Shown here piece by piece: positions 36,543 through 48,367 of a stretch of 64,000 nucleotides of DNA. The DNA comes from Rhodococcus sp. KRD197 (GTDB taxonomy: Bacteria > Actinomycetota > Actinomycetes > Mycobacteriales > Mycobacteriaceae), in the NCBI RefSeq assembly GCF_017168235.1, contig NZ_JABFAO010000005.1, positions 1 to 64,000 on the forward strand, read 5' to 3'. Numbering within the stretch: the first letter of the stretch is position 1; every line of letters starts with the position of its first letter. Both the position numbers and the translations under genes were made by a program. The notes beneath the pieces were generated by a model. The model saw only the letters and a program-made list of their open reading frames with translations, had not been told where the DNA came from and did not search any database.

Positions 36543-37379
36543 ATGCCTGCTGTAGAACTGCGCGACGCCAGCTTGGCGTTCGGTGAGCGCACCCTGTGGC
36601 AGCACCTCGATCTCAGCGTGCAGCGCGGTGAGTTCGTGGCAATCCTCGGCCCCAACGGCTCGGGCAAGACGTCATTGCTCAAGGTCTTGCTCGGCCAGAA
36701 CCACCTGACGTCCGGGACCGCCACGATCGGCGGCGAGCCCGTCCGTCACGGCCAGGCCGGCGTCGGCTACGTCCCGCAACAACGCAGCATCGACGACGGT
36801 CTTCCCCTACGCGGGCGCGATCTGGTGGGCCTCGGCTGGGACGGCCATGTCTGGGGCATGGGGATTCGAGGGATGCGGGAGCGCAAACGCATCGTCGAAG
36901 ACGCGCTCGATCAGGTCGGTGCCCAGAGTTTCGCCGGAGCACCTGTCGGCTCGTTGTCCGGTGGCGAACAGCAGCGCCTGAGAATCGCGCAGGCACTCGT
37001 CGGGGATCCGACGGTGCTGCTGTGTGACGAGCCGTTGCTGAGCCTCGACCTGGCCAATCAGCGGCTCGTCTCCGAGCTGATCGACCGGCGCCGGCGAGAG
37101 CACGACACCGCTGTCCTGTTCGTCACCCACGAGATCAATCCGATTCTGCCCCTCGTCGACCGCGTCGTGTACATCGTCGACGGGAGATTTCGCATCGGAA
37201 CACCGGCGACGGTGATGACAACCGAGGTGCTCTCGGAGCTGTACGGCACCGAGGTGGAGGTGTTGAAGGTCCGTGGCCGGTTGATCGTCGTCGGCACCGG
37301 AGATTCCATCGATGCGCTGGGGTCCGCGGGCGCGCACCACCCACCCACGCCGGAACAGACAGGAACCACCCCGGCATGA
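36543..37379 (+). CDS. znuC: ZnuC-like metal ABC transporter ATPase
   Basis: The 278-residue ATPase has Walker A GPNGSGKTS, signature LSGGEQQRL, Walker B VLLCDEP followed by LLSLD, and the switch His in VTHEIN. The C-terminal extension (after about residue 225) is a helical tail common to metal ABC ATPases. The ATG at 36543 is preceded by GGGG. It overlaps znuB by four bases (ATGA), which indicates cotranslation. Confidence 0.9.
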   Translation: MPAVELRDASLAFGERTLWQHLDLSVQRGEFVAILGPNGSGKTSLLKVLLGQNHLTSGTATIGGEPVRHGQAGVGYVPQQRSIDDGLPLRGRDLVGLGWDGHVWGMGIRGMRERKRIVEDALDQVGAQSFAGAPVGSLSGGEQQRLRIAQALVGDPTVLLCDEPLLSLDLANQRLVSELIDRRRREHDTAVLFVTHEINPILPLVDRVVYIVDGRFRIGTPATVMTTEVLSELYGTEVEVLKVRGRLIVVGTGDSIDALGSAGAHHPPTPEQTGTTPA

Positions 37380-38254
37380 ACGACAAAGTCAGCGACGCAC
37401 TGTCGAAGATGTTCGATTTCAGTACCACCGCGAACCTGCTCAATTACGACTTCGTGCAGCAAGCACTGATCGCGGCCGCGATTCTCGGTCTGCTCGCGGG
37501 TGCGCTCGGGCCGTTGATCGTCAGCCGGCAGTGGGCCTTCGCCGTTCACGGTTCGAGTGAGCTGTCGCTGACGGGCGCCTCCGCCGCGCTACTCGTCGGT
37601 ATCACCGTCGGCCTCGGCGCCATCGTGGGTTCGGTGGTGGCCGCGGTGATGTTCGCGCTGCTCGGGTCCAAGGCCCGGGACCGGGATTCCGTCATCGGCG
37701 TCATCATGTCGTTCGGGCTCGGACTGTCGGTGCTGTTCATCTGGCTCTACCCGGGCCGCACCGGAACCAGCTTCTCGCTGCTGATCGGGCAGATCGTGGG
37801 CGTGGGCCAGAGCGGAATCCAACTACTGCTCGTCTGTGCCGTCGTGGTGCTGATCGTGCTCGCCGTCGTCTACCGCCCGCTGCTGTTCGCGAGCACCGAT
37901 CCCGAGGTCGCGCTCGCCAGGGGGGTCCCCGTCCGCGGGCTGTCCGTGGTGTTCGCCGTGCTCGTCGGCGTCGCCTGCGCCCTCGGCGTCCAGATCGTCG
38001 GCGCTCTGCTGGTGCTGTCTCTGCTCGTCACTCCTGCGGCTGCAGCGGCCCGCGTCACCGCGAGCCCGCTCAAGGCGACGGTGCTGTCCATTCTCTTCGC
38101 CGAGACCGCAGCCGTCGGCGGCATTCTGCTCTCGCTCGCCCCCGGCCTCCCGGTCTCGACGTTCGTCACCACCATCTCGTTCGTCATCTATCTGGTGTGC
38201 CGCGGCGTGGGCTCGCGACGCAAAGCCAACTCCGGACGGGTGCTGGCGGGATAA
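37376..38254 (+). CDS. znuB: ZnuB-like metal ABC transporter permease
   Basis: The 292-residue permease has eight to nine hydrophobic helices and the ABC-3 family segments, including [17 protein letters not shown] near residue 60 and a C-terminal [19 protein letters not shown] loop. It forms the channel for Zn2+ or Mn2+ with ZnuA and ZnuC. It starts in an ATGA overlap with znuC and is followed after only 7 bp by pxpA. Confidence 0.9.
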   Translation: MNDKVSDALSKMFDFSTTANLLNYDFVQQALIAAAILGLLAGALGPLIVSRQWAFAVHGSSELSLTGASAALLVGITVGLGAIVGSVVAAVMFALLGSKARDRDSVIGVIMSFGLGLSVLFIWLYPGRTGTSFSLLIGQIVGVGQSGIQLLLVCAVVVLIVLAVVYRPLLFASTDPEVALARGVPVRGLSVVFAVLVGVACALGVQIVGALLVLSLLVTPAAAAARVTASPLKATVLSILFAETAAVGGILLSLAPGLPVSTFVTTISFVIYLVCRGVGSRRKANSGRVLAG

Positions 38255-38261
38255 TCGATCG

Positions 38262-39023
38262 ATGACGTCCATCGATTTGAACTCCGACCTCGGCGAGGGC
38301 TTCGGAACGTGGACGCTGGGCGACGACACAGCCATGCTGTCCATCGTCACCAGCGCCAACATCGCATGCGGGTTTCACGCCGGTGACCCGCGCACGATCC
38401 TCGATACCTGCCGCGGCGCCGCCGAGAACTTCGTCCGGATAGGCGCGCAGGTCGGCTACCGCGATCTCGCTGGCTTCGGACGTCGCTTCATCGACATCGA
38501 GGCCGCCGATCTCACTGCCGACGTGCTGTATCAATTGGGCGCGCTCGACGGTCTCGCTCAGGCCTCGGGCTCGGCCATCGCCTATGTCAAACCGCACGGT
38601 GCTCTGTACAACGCGTTGGTAGCGCACGGTGATCAGGCGCGCGCTGTGGTCGATGCCGTGCGTTCCTACGACCCGACGCTCCCCGTCCTCGGTCTGCCAG
38701 GATCGGTGTTTCTGCGGGAAGCTCAGGACGCGGGACTACGCGCGGTCACCGAGGCGTTCGCCGATCGCGCGTACACGCCCACCGGCGAGCTGGTCTCGCG
38801 CCGGGTCGGCGGTGCCGTGCTGACCGATCCCTCGGTCGTCGCGGAGCGCGTGCTGAGACTGGTCCGAGACGGCACCGTCGAGGCGATCGACGGATCAACG
38901 ATACGGATCGACGCCGAGTCGGTGTGCGTGCACGGCGACTCCCCGGGTGCCGTGGACATGGCACATACGGTTCGAAAGATACTGTTCGACAACGATATCG
39001 ACATCGCTTCGTTCATCCGATGA
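38262..39023 (+). CDS. pxpA: 5-oxoprolinase subunit PxpA (LamB/YcsF family)
   Basis: The 253-residue protein has the LamB/YcsF start [14 protein letters not shown] and the metal-site segment [11 protein letters not shown]. PxpA, with PxpB and PxpC, converts 5-oxoproline (a damage product of glutamine) to glutamate using ATP. It begins 7 bp after znuB with only a weak SD, so it is likely read through from the zinc operon, and its TGA overlaps pxpB (ATGA). Confidence 0.92.
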   Translation: MTSIDLNSDLGEGFGTWTLGDDTAMLSIVTSANIACGFHAGDPRTILDTCRGAAENFVRIGAQVGYRDLAGFGRRFIDIEAADLTADVLYQLGALDGLAQASGSAIAYVKPHGALYNALVAHGDQARAVVDAVRSYDPTLPVLGLPGSVFLREAQDAGLRAVTEAFADRAYTPTGELVSRRVGGAVLTDPSVVAERVLRLVRDGTVEAIDGSTIRIDAESVCVHGDSPGAVDMAHTVRKILFDNDIDIASFIR

Positions 39024-39622
39024 TTCTGCGTTCCTGCGGCGACCGAGCCATTCTCGTCGAGTACTTCGATCTCGCCGAAACGATGGCATTCTTCGCCTCG
39101 CTGCGCGTCAGCGCACCCGAGGACGTCGAGGAACTCGTTCCAGCGGCTCGCACGATACTGGTGCGACACAATGGGAACAGCGATTCTGTGGCCGCCTGGA
39201 TCCGCGCCACGGAGCCCGCCGACCGCGCCGCCGCGCCGGCTACCGAGCCGGGGGTGATAGCGGTCCACTACGACGGCGCCGATCTCGCCGACGTCGCCGA
39301 GGCCACCGGTCTCACCACGCGCGAGGTGATCCTCGCCCACACCGAACAAGTGTGGACCGTCGCCTTCGCCGGTTTCGCTCCGGGCTTCGGCTATCTCGTC
39401 GGAACCGACGATCGGCTGCATGTACCCCGCCGGACAACACCGCGTACGACGGTTCCCGCCGGTTCCGTGGGGCTCGCAGGTGAATTCTCCGGCGTCTATC
39501 CGCGTAGCTCGCCCGGAGGATGGCAGTTGATCGGTCACACCGAAACGGTGCTGTGGGACATCGAACGCACACCGCCGGCACTGCTGCAGCCGGGAACAAC
39601 GTTTCGATTCGAGCAGGTATGA
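39020..39622 (+). CDS. pxpB: 5-oxoprolinase subunit PxpB (KipI-like)
   Basis: The 200-residue protein carries the allophanate hydrolase subunit 1 (KipI) cyclophilin-like domain, seen in [15 protein letters not shown] and the [24 protein letters not shown] region. With PxpC it activates 5-oxoproline with ATP. Both ends overlap neighbours by ATGA, so the three subunits are tightly coupled. Confidence 0.92.
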   Translation: MILRSCGDRAILVEYFDLAETMAFFASLRVSAPEDVEELVPAARTILVRHNGNSDSVAAWIRATEPADRAAAPATEPGVIAVHYDGADLADVAEATGLTTREVILAHTEQVWTVAFAGFAPGFGYLVGTDDRLHVPRRTTPRTTVPAGSVGLAGEFSGVYPRSSPGGWQLIGHTETVLWDIERTPPALLQPGTTFRFEQV

Positions 39623-40476
39623 GGAAGCTGTCGATTCTGCAGACGGGGCCGCTGTGCACGGTTCAAGATCGCGGACGGTCAGGGCACGCCCCGATCGGCG
39701 TGGGCCGCTCCGGGGCTGCTGACATCCTCGCTCACGATGCGGCGAATCGCCTGGTAGGCAACAGCTCACAGGCTGCCACGCTGGAGGTGACATTCGGCGG
39801 CTTGGCGCTGAGAGCCGAGTTCGATACCGTCGTCGCCGTCACCGGCGCGTCCACCGAATGCACCGTCGACGGAGTGAGGCAAGGGCTGTATTCGATGATC
39901 ACGCTGCCCGCCGGATCGATCTTGACACTCGCGGCACCGACATCGGGCCTACGCAACTACGTCGCTGTGCGCGGGGGTATCGATGCGCCGACTGTATTGG
40001 GAAGTCGATCGACGGACACGTTGTCCGGCATCGGCCCCGAGGTGATGCGACCCGGCACGGAACTTCTCGTCGGGGCCGAACACGCGGATTGGCCCGCCGC
40101 AGACTTCATTCCACCACCCATACCGACACCGACATTGCGATTGCGCATCCATTGCGGGCCGCGCGACGATTGGTTCACAGCGCGGGCCAGGTCCACGTTG
40201 GTCCAGCAGAACTGGACGGTGTCTCAGGATTCCGATCGCGTAGGCATCCGACTGGACGGCGCCGAGCCCTTGCCCCGCGCAGTCGCCGGCGAACTCCCGA
40301 GTGAGGGGATGGTGCCGGGCGGCCTGCAAGTGCCACCGGAGGGCAAACCGGTGCTCTTCCTGGCAGATCATCCCGTGACGGGCGGCTACCCGGTCATTGC
40401 CGTTGTCGCCTCGGGCAGTATTCCGCATGCCGCGCAGCTGCGCCCCGGCGACACGGTGCAATTCTGGGTCGGTTGA
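39619..40476 (+). CDS. pxpC: 5-oxoprolinase subunit PxpC (KipA-like)
   Basis: The 285-residue protein matches the allophanate hydrolase subunit 2/KipA family: TVQDRGRSGHAPIGVGRSGAADIL-type start and the RLDGAEPLPRA and SEGMVPGGLQVPPEG segments. It forms the PxpBC complex. It is the last gene of the plus-strand unit and converges with rlmB, leaving 24 bp. Confidence 0.92.
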   Translation: MRKLSILQTGPLCTVQDRGRSGHAPIGVGRSGAADILAHDAANRLVGNSSQAATLEVTFGGLALRAEFDTVVAVTGASTECTVDGVRQGLYSMITLPAGSILTLAAPTSGLRNYVAVRGGIDAPTVLGSRSTDTLSGIGPEVMRPGTELLVGAEHADWPAADFIPPPIPTPTLRLRIHCGPRDDWFTARARSTLVQQNWTVSQDSDRVGIRLDGAEPLPRAVAGELPSEGMVPGGLQVPPEGKPVLFLADHPVTGGYPVIAVVASGSIPHAAQLRPGDTVQFWVG

Positions 40477-40500
40477 TCCGCAGCCACGAGCCCTCGGGTC

Positions 40501-41469
40501 CTAGCGACGCTGGCGGGCGATATCGGCAACGACGACACCCGCAGCCACGGACGCATTGAGCGATTCGACGGGGCCGGCCATGGGAATGGACAGGATCATG
40601 TCGCACGTCTCGCGGACCAACCGAGACAGGCCCTTGCCCTCGGAACCGACGACGATCGCCACGGGTCCGCTGCCGTCGAACTCGTCCAGGGTGGTGTCGC
40701 CGCCCGCATCCAGACCGATAATGGTGATGCCCTTGGTCTGCCAATCCTTCAGTGTCCGAGTGAGATTGGTGGCACGCGCGACGGGTAGGCGGGCGGCGGC
40801 CCCGGCGCTGGTGCGCCAGGCAACGGCGGAGACGCTCGCGCTGCGACGCTGCGGTATCACCACACCGTGCCCACCGAAGGCAGCGACGGATCTGATGACG
40901 GCACCGAGGTTGCGTGGGTCGGTGATGTTGTCCAGAGCAACGAGCAGCGCCGGCTCCTGATGCGCGCGGGCGGCGGCGATCAGATCATCGGGGTGCGCGT
41001 AGCGATAAGGCGGCACCTGAAGCGCCAGCCCCTGATGCAGGCCGTTGGCACTGAGCTTGTCCAGATCCGAGCGCGGGACCTCGAGGATCGAGATCCCAGC
41101 GTCGCCGGCCCGCTGAACACTCTCTTTCAGACGCTCGTCACTGTCGGTACCGACGGCAACCCACAGTGCCGTCGCGGGGACTCCGGCGCGGAGGCACTCC
41201 ACGACAGGGTTTCGTCCGAGTACCACCTCTGGACCTTCGTCGTTCTTCCGGCTCGCGACGCGGCCACCACCCGGCCTGCCGCGCGTCTGCGCCGACTTCT
41301 CTGCCATCTTTGCGCGGCGAGCTGCGGGGTGTTTGGTCCTGGCCTCGGCGGGAGGCGTCGCGCCACGCCCTTCGAGCCCCTTGCGGCGCTTGCCACCGGA
41401 GCCGGCGACCTGCCCCTTCTTGCTACCGGTCTTTCGGATTGCGCCGCGCCTACTGGAATTGCCTGCCAT
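40501..41469 (-). CDS. rlmB: 23S rRNA (guanosine-2'-O-)-methyltransferase RlmB (TrmH/SPOUT)
   Basis: The 322-residue SPOUT methyltransferase methylates the 2'-O of a 23S rRNA guanosine. It has a lysine/arginine-rich tail of about 75 residues, a substrate-binding domain ([15 protein letters not shown]), and the knotted SAM domain with [25 protein letters not shown] and [15 protein letters not shown]. The ATG at 41469 overlaps the cysS stop by one base (TGATG). Homologue: Rv3579c. Confidence 0.92.
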   Translation of the reverse strand: MAGNSSRRGAIRKTGSKKGQVAGSGGKRRKGLEGRGATPPAEARTKHPAARRAKMAEKSAQTRGRPGGGRVASRKNDEGPEVVLGRNPVVECLRAGVPATALWVAVGTDSDERLKESVQRAGDAGISILEVPRSDLDKLSANGLHQGLALQVPPYRYAHPDDLIAAARAHQEPALLVALDNITDPRNLGAVIRSVAAFGGHGVVIPQRRSASVSAVAWRTSAGAAARLPVARATNLTRTLKDWQTKGITIIGLDAGGDTTLDEFDGSGPVAIVVGSEGKGLSRLVRETCDMILSIPMAGPVESLNASVAAGVVVADIARQRR

Positions 41470-42893
41470 CACTGCCCTGCTTCGTCGGTACTGCTGATTG
41501 CCCCGACGGACCATTCGGGTCCGCTGGGAGTGTCTGTCACGTCTATTCCCGCCTTGGCGAGGCGATCCCTGATCGCGTCGGCGGTGACCCAATCCTTGTC
41601 GATCTTCGCCTGCGCACGCCGCCCGAGTTCCGCATCGACCAGCACACCGAGCGCGGCCTTCAACGCCCCGCCACCATCGCTGCCGGATTCCCAATGTGGG
41701 TCCAGTGGATCCACGCCGAGGATGGACAGCATCGCCCGCACGTTCGACGCATGCTCGACGGCGCCCGAGAAGTCTCCGCTCTCGAGTGCGCTGTTGCCTG
41801 CTCGGACGCTCGCGTGCACCTCGGCCAACGCTTTGGGAACCCCGAGATCGTCGTCGAGTGCCGCTGCGAAGTCCTCGGTCCAGGTGCCGAGCGGGACATC
41901 ACCGGCCCGCTCGACGACGCGTCGCACGAAGCCCTCGATGCCGCGGTAGGTCACCGCTGCCGTCTGCAACGCATGATCGGAGTACTCGAGCATCGATCGA
42001 TAGTGCGCGCTACCGAGGTAGTATCGAAGCTCTTGTGGCCGAACAGATTTGAGGACGTTAGGAACCGAAAGCACGTTGCCGAGCGATTTCGACATCTTCT
42101 CGCCGCCCATGGTCACCCAGCCGTTGTGCAACCAGTACCGGCTGAAACCATCGCCCGCGGCCTTGCTCTGCGCGCGTTCGTTCTCGTGGTGCGGGAAAAC
42201 CAGATCCAAACCACCACAATGGATATCGAACTCCGGACCGAGGAAGGCCTCGGACATGGCGGAGCATTCGAGGTGCCAGCCCGGACGTCCGCGGCCCCAC
42301 GGCGTCGGCCACGAGGGCTCTCCCTCCTTGGCCGCCTTCCACAGCGTGAAGTCACGCGGATCGCGTTTGCCCTCACCGGCGCTCTCGCCCTGATGAACGT
42401 CATCGAGCTTGTGTCCCGACAATGCGCCGTAGCCCGGGAAGCTCAGCACATCGAAGTAGACGTTGCCTTCTGCCGCGTACGCATGCCCGGATGCGATGAG
42501 TCGTTCGATCAACTCGATCATCTGGGTGATGTGGCCGGTGGCGCGCGGCTCGGCCGAGGGAGGGAGCACACCGAGCTTGTCGTACGCCCACGTGAACGAC
42601 CGCTCGAAGGTCGCGGCCCATTCCCACCAGGGCCGGCCGGCGTCGCGCGCCTTGTTCAGGATCTTGTCGTCGATGTCGGTGACGTTGCGGATGAAGGCGA
42701 CGTCGTAGTCCTGGGCGGTCAACCACCGACGCAGGACGTCGAATGCCACTCCGCTGCGAACATGGCCGATGTGCGGCTCACCTTGCACCGTTGCCCCGCA
42801 CAGGTATACCGACGCGTGGCCAGGGACCAAGGGGGTGAATTCCCGCAAGGCCCTTGATTCGGTGTCGTAGAGGTGAAGGGTCACGCCCAGCAA
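41469..42893 (-). CDS. cysS: Cysteinyl-tRNA synthetase
   Basis: The 474-residue class I synthetase charges tRNA-Cys. It has the HIGH-type motif GEPHIGHV, zinc ligands starting at YLCGATVQG and continuing in HLECSAMS and HHENERAQS, and the KMSKS loop [10 protein letters not shown]. The C-terminal DALR-like domain ends in a short tail. It lies in carD-ispD-ispF-cysS-rlmB with a 14-bp gap from ispF. Confidence 0.95.
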   Translation of the reverse strand: MLGVTLHLYDTESRALREFTPLVPGHASVYLCGATVQGEPHIGHVRSGVAFDVLRRWLTAQDYDVAFIRNVTDIDDKILNKARDAGRPWWEWAATFERSFTWAYDKLGVLPPSAEPRATGHITQMIELIERLIASGHAYAAEGNVYFDVLSFPGYGALSGHKLDDVHQGESAGEGKRDPRDFTLWKAAKEGEPSWPTPWGRGRPGWHLECSAMSEAFLGPEFDIHCGGLDLVFPHHENERAQSKAAGDGFSRYWLHNGWVTMGGEKMSKSLGNVLSVPNVLKSVRPQELRYYLGSAHYRSMLEYSDHALQTAAVTYRGIEGFVRRVVERAGDVPLGTWTEDFAAALDDDLGVPKALAEVHASVRAGNSALESGDFSGAVEHASNVRAMLSILGVDPLDPHWESGSDGGGALKAALGVLVDAELGRRAQAKIDKDWVTADAIRDRLAKAGIDVTDTPSGPEWSVGAISSTDEAGQ

Positions 42894-42907
42894 TGCTACC
42901 GGTGCTT

Positions 42908-43372
42908 TTACTCCGTCATGACAAGAGCGGTCGCGACCGCCGCGATCCCTTCACCCCGGCCGGTCAACCCGAGTCCGTCGGTGGTGGTGGCGGAGACCGA
43001 TACGGGCGCCCCCAGCAACGCGGAGAGCGTCTGCTGCGCTTCGGCGCGCCGCGGGCCGATCTTGGGACGATTACCGATGATCTGCACCGCAGCGTTGCCG
43101 ATCGTCATTCCGCTCTCGGTGAGTAACCGCCGCACCTCGGTCAGCATCGCGGCGCCGCTCACGCCGTCCCATTCGGGGCGACCGGTACCGAAGACGGAGC
43201 CGAGGTCACCGAGCCCGGCCGCGGACAGAAGTGCGTCGCACAGCGCGTGAGCAGCGACGTCGCCGTCCGAATGCCCTTCCAGCCCGTCGGCTTCCTCGAA
43301 GAGCAGACCGGCGAGCCAGCACGGCCTGCCGATCTCGATGGGATGGACGTCGGTGCCGATTCCGACTCTCAT
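42908..43372 (-). CDS. ispF: 2-C-methyl-D-erythritol 2,4-cyclodiphosphate synthase
   Basis: IspF (154 residues) makes the cyclic diphosphate intermediate of the MEP isoprenoid pathway. The Zn ligands lie in [10 protein letters not shown] (D8, H10) and the following [16 protein letters not shown]. The product-binding [11 protein letters not shown] region is at the C-terminus. It overlaps ispD by four bases (ATGA). Confidence 0.95.
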   Translation of the reverse strand: MRVGIGTDVHPIEIGRPCWLAGLLFEEADGLEGHSDGDVAAHALCDALLSAAGLGDLGSVFGTGRPEWDGVSGAAMLTEVRRLLTESGMTIGNAAVQIIGNRPKIGPRRAEAQQTLSALLGAPVSVSATTTDGLGLTGRGEGIAAVATALVMTE

Positions 43373-44115
43373 GGGCTCACCTTCGCTGTATCCGCATCCT
43401 GCGCAGCAGTCGCATCGGCATGTGGGGCTTCGGCAACGGTCGCGTCGGCAAGGATGGCTTGGGCAAGGAGGAGATCGAAGGGAGTGGTGATCTTGAAGGC
43501 GAGCGACTCGCCGACGATGGTGTGTACGAGCTCACCGAGGCGCTCGACGAGCCCGGCGTCGTCGGTGGCGATGTCCGATGTCTCGGCATAGGCGCGGGTC
43601 AACAAATCGGCGCGAAAGCCCTGAGGTGTTTGAATCGCGCGCAGTGTGGCGCGGTCGGGCGTGCCGACGACGGCTCCCATGATGTCTACCGACTTGACAG
43701 TGTCCGTGACCGGCAGAGCGGGCACAACGGCTCCGCGGCCGGCCCGAACCTCGGCCACTACTCGCGCAATGAGCGACGGGGGCGTGAGTGCGCGCGCCGC
43801 GTCGTGCACCAGGACGATCGCCGCGTCCCCCGCTTCGGCGAGTCCGAGGCGTACGGATTCGGTGCGCTCGGAGGCTCCGGCGACGACGGTGACAGAACTA
43901 CCGAGCAACTCGCGCGTGTGCTGGACCAGCTCCACCGGGACCATGACCACGATCCGATCGACGGCACCTGATGCTCTCAGCCCGTCGACCGAGCGTTGCA
44001 GAAGTGTTGATCCACCGAGATCGACGAAAGCCTTCGGCTCACTCTTGAGTAGGCGAAGACCACGACCCGCCGCCGGAACGAGCGCGACGACGGGACCGGT
44101 TACCGAGCCTTCCAC
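43369..44115 (-). CDS. ispD: 2-C-methyl-D-erythritol 4-phosphate cytidylyltransferase
   Basis: IspD (248 residues) transfers CMP to MEP. The nucleotide-binding [10 protein letters not shown] motif, the [14 protein letters not shown] loop and the [11 protein letters not shown] segment are canonical. The GTG start at 44115 follows the carD TAG directly (TAG-GTG), so its SD must lie within carD coding sequence. The C-terminal tail is rich in Ala and Asp and not conserved. Confidence 0.93.
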   Translation of the reverse strand: MEGSVTGPVVALVPAAGRGLRLLKSEPKAFVDLGGSTLLQRSVDGLRASGAVDRIVVMVPVELVQHTRELLGSSVTVVAGASERTESVRLGLAEAGDAAIVLVHDAARALTPPSLIARVVAEVRAGRGAVVPALPVTDTVKSVDIMGAVVGTPDRATLRAIQTPQGFRADLLTRAYAETSDIATDDAGLVERLGELVHTIVGESLAFKITTPFDLLLAQAILADATVAEAPHADATAAQDADTAKVSP

Positions 44116-45032
<917 letters not shown>

Positions 45033-45710
45033 GTGACTGCGTTCATCGCTGCGACTGCGAACCGTAAGACCCGCCGACTGGCACCCGCGCTCGCCCTTGC
45101 GGCCGGTGCCACGCTGATCCTGACCGCCTGCGGCGCCGGCCAGATCTCGCAGACCTCGGACCAGGTTGCCGCGGTCAACGGGAATTCCGTCGACCTCGGC
45201 GACATCTCGTTGCGCAACGTGCACGTGGTGTTCCCTCAGTCCGAGGAGTACTCCATCGAGGCCGGCGGCACGGTGGAGCTCGGCTTCATCGCGATCAACA
45301 ACAGCGCGACCACCTCGGACACCCTCACCGGCATCTCTACGGACGCCGCGTCGTCCGTCACGGTCGGCGAGGAGTCCGGCGGTACCGAGATCGAGCCGCT
45401 GACCGGGCTCGGCGCGGGTATGCCGGTGGACAACGCCGTGTCCGATCCGGGCATCCCGCTGCAGTTCATCACCGTCGAACTCGAGGGCATCGACGAGGAT
45501 GTCCGCCCCGGCCTGACCGTCCCGGTCACGTTCACCTTCGAGGAAGCGGGCGAGGTAGAACTGCTCGTTCCCGTCGATGCCGGTACCGCACTCGAACGCA
45601 ATGTCTCCGAGCAGTCACCCGTCGAGGGCGAACTCCACAGTGAGGCCGAGGACATCGATCAGCAGATCGTCGAAACCCAGGTCGAAGAGGGCGCGGACGG
45701 CAACAACTGA
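45033..45710 (+). CDS. lpqE: LpqE-like lipoprotein
   Basis: The 225-residue protein has a signal peptide with lipobox LTAC (C33), so it is anchored on the outer face of the membrane, and a beta-rich PCu(A)C/YcnI-like domain (VHVVFPQSEEYSIEAGGTVELGF). It keeps the place of M. tuberculosis Rv3584 (LpqE) between carD and radA. Function is unknown; the fold suggests metal (copper) handling, which is inference. The tail is acidic. Confidence 0.82.
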   Translation: MTAFIAATANRKTRRLAPALALAAGATLILTACGAGQISQTSDQVAAVNGNSVDLGDISLRNVHVVFPQSEEYSIEAGGTVELGFIAINNSATTSDTLTGISTDAASSVTVGEESGGTEIEPLTGLGAGMPVDNAVSDPGIPLQFITVELEGIDEDVRPGLTVPVTFTFEEAGEVELLVPVDAGTALERNVSEQSPVEGELHSEAEDIDQQIVETQVEEGADGNN

Positions 45711-45744
45711 GGACGGTGTCGGTACCTCCCTCTAGTCTTCTCGC

Positions 45745-47154
45745 GTGGCCAAACCGAAGACGAATTACCGCTGTTCGGCCTGTCGGCATGTCGTCGGCAA
45801 ATGGGTAGGGCGCTGCCCGGAGTGCAATAGCTGGGGCTCGATGGACGAGGCGACGATCCTCGCTCCGGTGGCCAATCGAGCGGGCGCATCGGCGCTCGGC
45901 GCGGGTAATACTCGCTCGGCTACCACCGCGATGGTTCCCACCTCCCCCGCCGCCGCGATCACCCAGGTCAGCAGCACCACCTCGAAGGCGAACTCCACCG
46001 GAATCTCGGAGTTCGATCGGGTGCTCGGCGGTGGCCTCGTCCCCGGCTCGGTCGTTCTGCTCGCAGGTGAACCCGGGGTGGGCAAATCCACGTTGCTGCT
46101 CGAGGTGGTCCACCGGTGGGCTCGCACCGGCGAGGACCGCCGCGCCCTGTACGTCACCGGCGAGGAGTCCGCCGGCCAGGTTCGGCTACGCGCCGATCGG
46201 ACCGGCGCCGTTCACGAACGCGTGTTTCTCGCCGCGGAATCCGATCTCGCCACCGTGTTCGGTCACGTGGAACAGGTCGAACCGAGCCTTCTCATCGTCG
46301 ACTCCGTGCAGACCATGCTCGCTGCCGATGTCGATGGGGTCATCGGCGGTGTGACACAGGTACGCGCCATCACCAGTGCGCTGACTTCCCTCGCCAAGAC
46401 CACCGGCGTTGCGGTTCTGTTGATCGGCCACGTCACCAAGGACGGTGCCGTCGCCGGGCCTCGTTCGCTCGAACACCTCGTCGACGTGGTGCTGCACTTC
46501 GAGGGCGACAAGCACACCACGCTGCGCATGATCCGTGGCGTCAAGAACCGTTTCGGGGCAGCCGACGAGGTTGGTTGTTTCGAACTCCGTGACACCGGCA
46601 TCGAAGGCATCTCCGATCCGTCCGGGCTCTTTCTGCACCATCGCACCGAAGCAGTACCCGGCACCGCCGTCACCGTCACCATGGACGGAAAACGTCCCCT
46701 GCTCGCAGAGCTACAGGCACTCGTCGTCGACACGCAGATGCCGTCCCCGCGCCGCGCCGTGAGCGGACTCGATTCCGCTCGCGTGGCGATGATTCTCGCC
46801 GTCTTGGAACGTCGGTGTGGTCTCAAGGTCGCCCGCAGCGAGGTGTACGCGGCAACTGTCGGTGGCATGAAAACCAGTGAGCCGGCGGCCGACCTGGCAC
46901 TTGCAGCCGCGATCACCTCGGCGGTGACGGATGTCCCGCTCCCACCGGGGGTGATCATTCTCGGTGAGGTCGGCCTCGCCGGTGAAGTGCGACGTGTCTC
47001 CGGGCTGGGTCGCCGCCTGGCCGAAGCAGCCCGCCTCGGCTTCACGCACGCCATCACCCCAGAACACGACGACGCCGTGCCCGCCGGCATGACGAACAAG
47101 ACGGTCACCAACCTCGGAGACGCCCTCCAGTCGGTCCGTGTGCGCGCTCGATGA
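45745..47154 (+). CDS. radA: DNA repair protein RadA
   Basis: RadA (469 residues) is a RecA-like ATPase that promotes branch migration in recombination. The N-terminal zinc finger has C10, C13, C24 and C27. Walker A is GEPGVGKST, the RadA-specific KNRFG motif is in [12 protein letters not shown], and the C-terminal Lon-protease-like domain ends with VAGLGR-type segments. The start is GTG 45745. It precedes disA, as in other Actinobacteria. Confidence 0.95.
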   Translation: MAKPKTNYRCSACRHVVGKWVGRCPECNSWGSMDEATILAPVANRAGASALGAGNTRSATTAMVPTSPAAAITQVSSTTSKANSTGISEFDRVLGGGLVPGSVVLLAGEPGVGKSTLLLEVVHRWARTGEDRRALYVTGEESAGQVRLRADRTGAVHERVFLAAESDLATVFGHVEQVEPSLLIVDSVQTMLAADVDGVIGGVTQVRAITSALTSLAKTTGVAVLLIGHVTKDGAVAGPRSLEHLVDVVLHFEGDKHTTLRMIRGVKNRFGAADEVGCFELRDTGIEGISDPSGLFLHHRTEAVPGTAVTVTMDGKRPLLAELQALVVDTQMPSPRRAVSGLDSARVAMILAVLERRCGLKVARSEVYAATVGGMKTSEPAADLALAAAITSAVTDVPLPPGVIILGEVGLAGEVRRVSGLGRRLAEAARLGFTHAITPEHDDAVPAGMTNKTVTNLGDALQSVRVRAR

Positions 47155-47250
47155 CACCCCTCCAGTAGCCTTCTAGCTGCGAGGATTTGCCAGCTGCGAG
47201 ATTCGACTCGGCACAGCATGCGCGGCTGAGGCCGAACAAGGAGATGGAAT

Positions 47251-48348
47251 ATGGACGGCTCGGGACGCGGTGAGGCCACTTCCCCTGCGCTCAGAGAGAC
47301 CATCGCCCGGCTCGCGCCCGGAACAACGCTGCGCGACGGGCTCGAACGGATTCTTCGCGGACGCACCGGCGGGCTCATCGTGCTCGGATACGACGACGAG
47401 GTGGAAGCCATCTGCGACGGCGGGTTCGAGCTCGATGTCGAGTTCTCGCCGACCCGCCTGCGTGAACTCTCCAAGATGGACGGCGCCGTGGTTCTCTCGA
47501 CCGACGGCAACAAAATCGTTCGGTCCAACGTCCAGCTCGTCCCCGACCACCAGATCCCTACGGTCGAATCCGGTACCCGGCACCGCGCCGCCGAGCGCAC
47601 CGCGATGCAAACCGGGTATCCGGTGGTCTCGGTGAGCCAGTCGATGAGCATCGTCAGCGTCTACGTCGCCGGAGTGCGGCACGTCGTCGAAGGATCGGCA
47701 ACCATTCAGTCACGCGCCAACCAGGCCGTCGCGACGCTGGAACGGTACAAGGCCCGCCTCGATGACAACACCAGACAACTGTCGGTGGTGGAGATCGAGG
47801 ACTTCGTCACCCTGCGGGACGCGCTCACCGTCGCGCAGAGACTCGAGATGGTTCGACGGGTCTCGGTCGAGATCGAACAGAACGTCCTCGAACTCGGCAC
47901 GGACGGTCGACAGTTGGCGTTGCAACTCGAGGAACTGCTCGGCGACAACGATGTCGACCGTCAACTGATAGTGCGCGACTACCTCGCCGGTGAAGAGCCG
48001 GCGGGAACTGCCGCTGTCGAGAAAGCTCTCGGCGCACTGGACAAGCTCACCGACGTCGACCTGCTCGATCTGACGACGCTGGCCCGCGCATTCGGCTACC
48101 CGGCGACCATCGAGGCACTGGACACACCGATGAGCCCGCGAGGCTATCGCGTCCTGACGCGGGTACCGCGCTTGCAGTTCGGTCAGATCCAGCGGCTGGT
48201 TGCCTCGTTCGGAACACTGCAGGGACTGCTGGCCGCCACGGCCGCCGACCTGCAGTCCGTCGAAGGCATCGGCGGTCTCTGGGCACGCCACATTCGCGAG
48301 GGCCTCTCGCGATTGGCCGAGTCGTCGATAGCGGGCCCATTCGACTGA
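47251..48348 (+). CDS. disA: DisA, DNA-integrity scanning diadenylate cyclase
   Basis: DisA (365 residues) makes c-di-AMP from two ATP and couples this to branched DNA binding. The DAC domain carries KMDGAVVLS and the TRHRAAERT motif (DGA and RHR). A linker follows and a C-terminal HhH domain contains the [15 protein letters not shown] segment. It follows radA by 96 bp, the conserved context. Confidence 0.96.
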   Translation: MDGSGRGEATSPALRETIARLAPGTTLRDGLERILRGRTGGLIVLGYDDEVEAICDGGFELDVEFSPTRLRELSKMDGAVVLSTDGNKIVRSNVQLVPDHQIPTVESGTRHRAAERTAMQTGYPVVSVSQSMSIVSVYVAGVRHVVEGSATIQSRANQAVATLERYKARLDDNTRQLSVVEIEDFVTLRDALTVAQRLEMVRRVSVEIEQNVLELGTDGRQLALQLEELLGDNDVDRQLIVRDYLAGEEPAGTAAVEKALGALDKLTDVDLLDLTTLARAFGYPATIEALDTPMSPRGYRVLTRVPRLQFGQIQRLVASFGTLQGLLAATAADLQSVEGIGGLWARHIREGLSRLAESSIAGPFD

Positions 48349-48350
48349 CT

Positions 48351-48366
48351 CGGCGCGCCTGCGCCG
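48351..48366. terminator. Short inverted repeat between convergent disA and the membrane protein gene
   Basis: CGGCGC-GCCT-GCGCCG is a perfect 6-bp stem with a 4-nt loop filling the gap between two convergent stops. No U-tract follows, so termination is tentative. Confidence 0.35.
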
Positions 48367-48367
48367 T

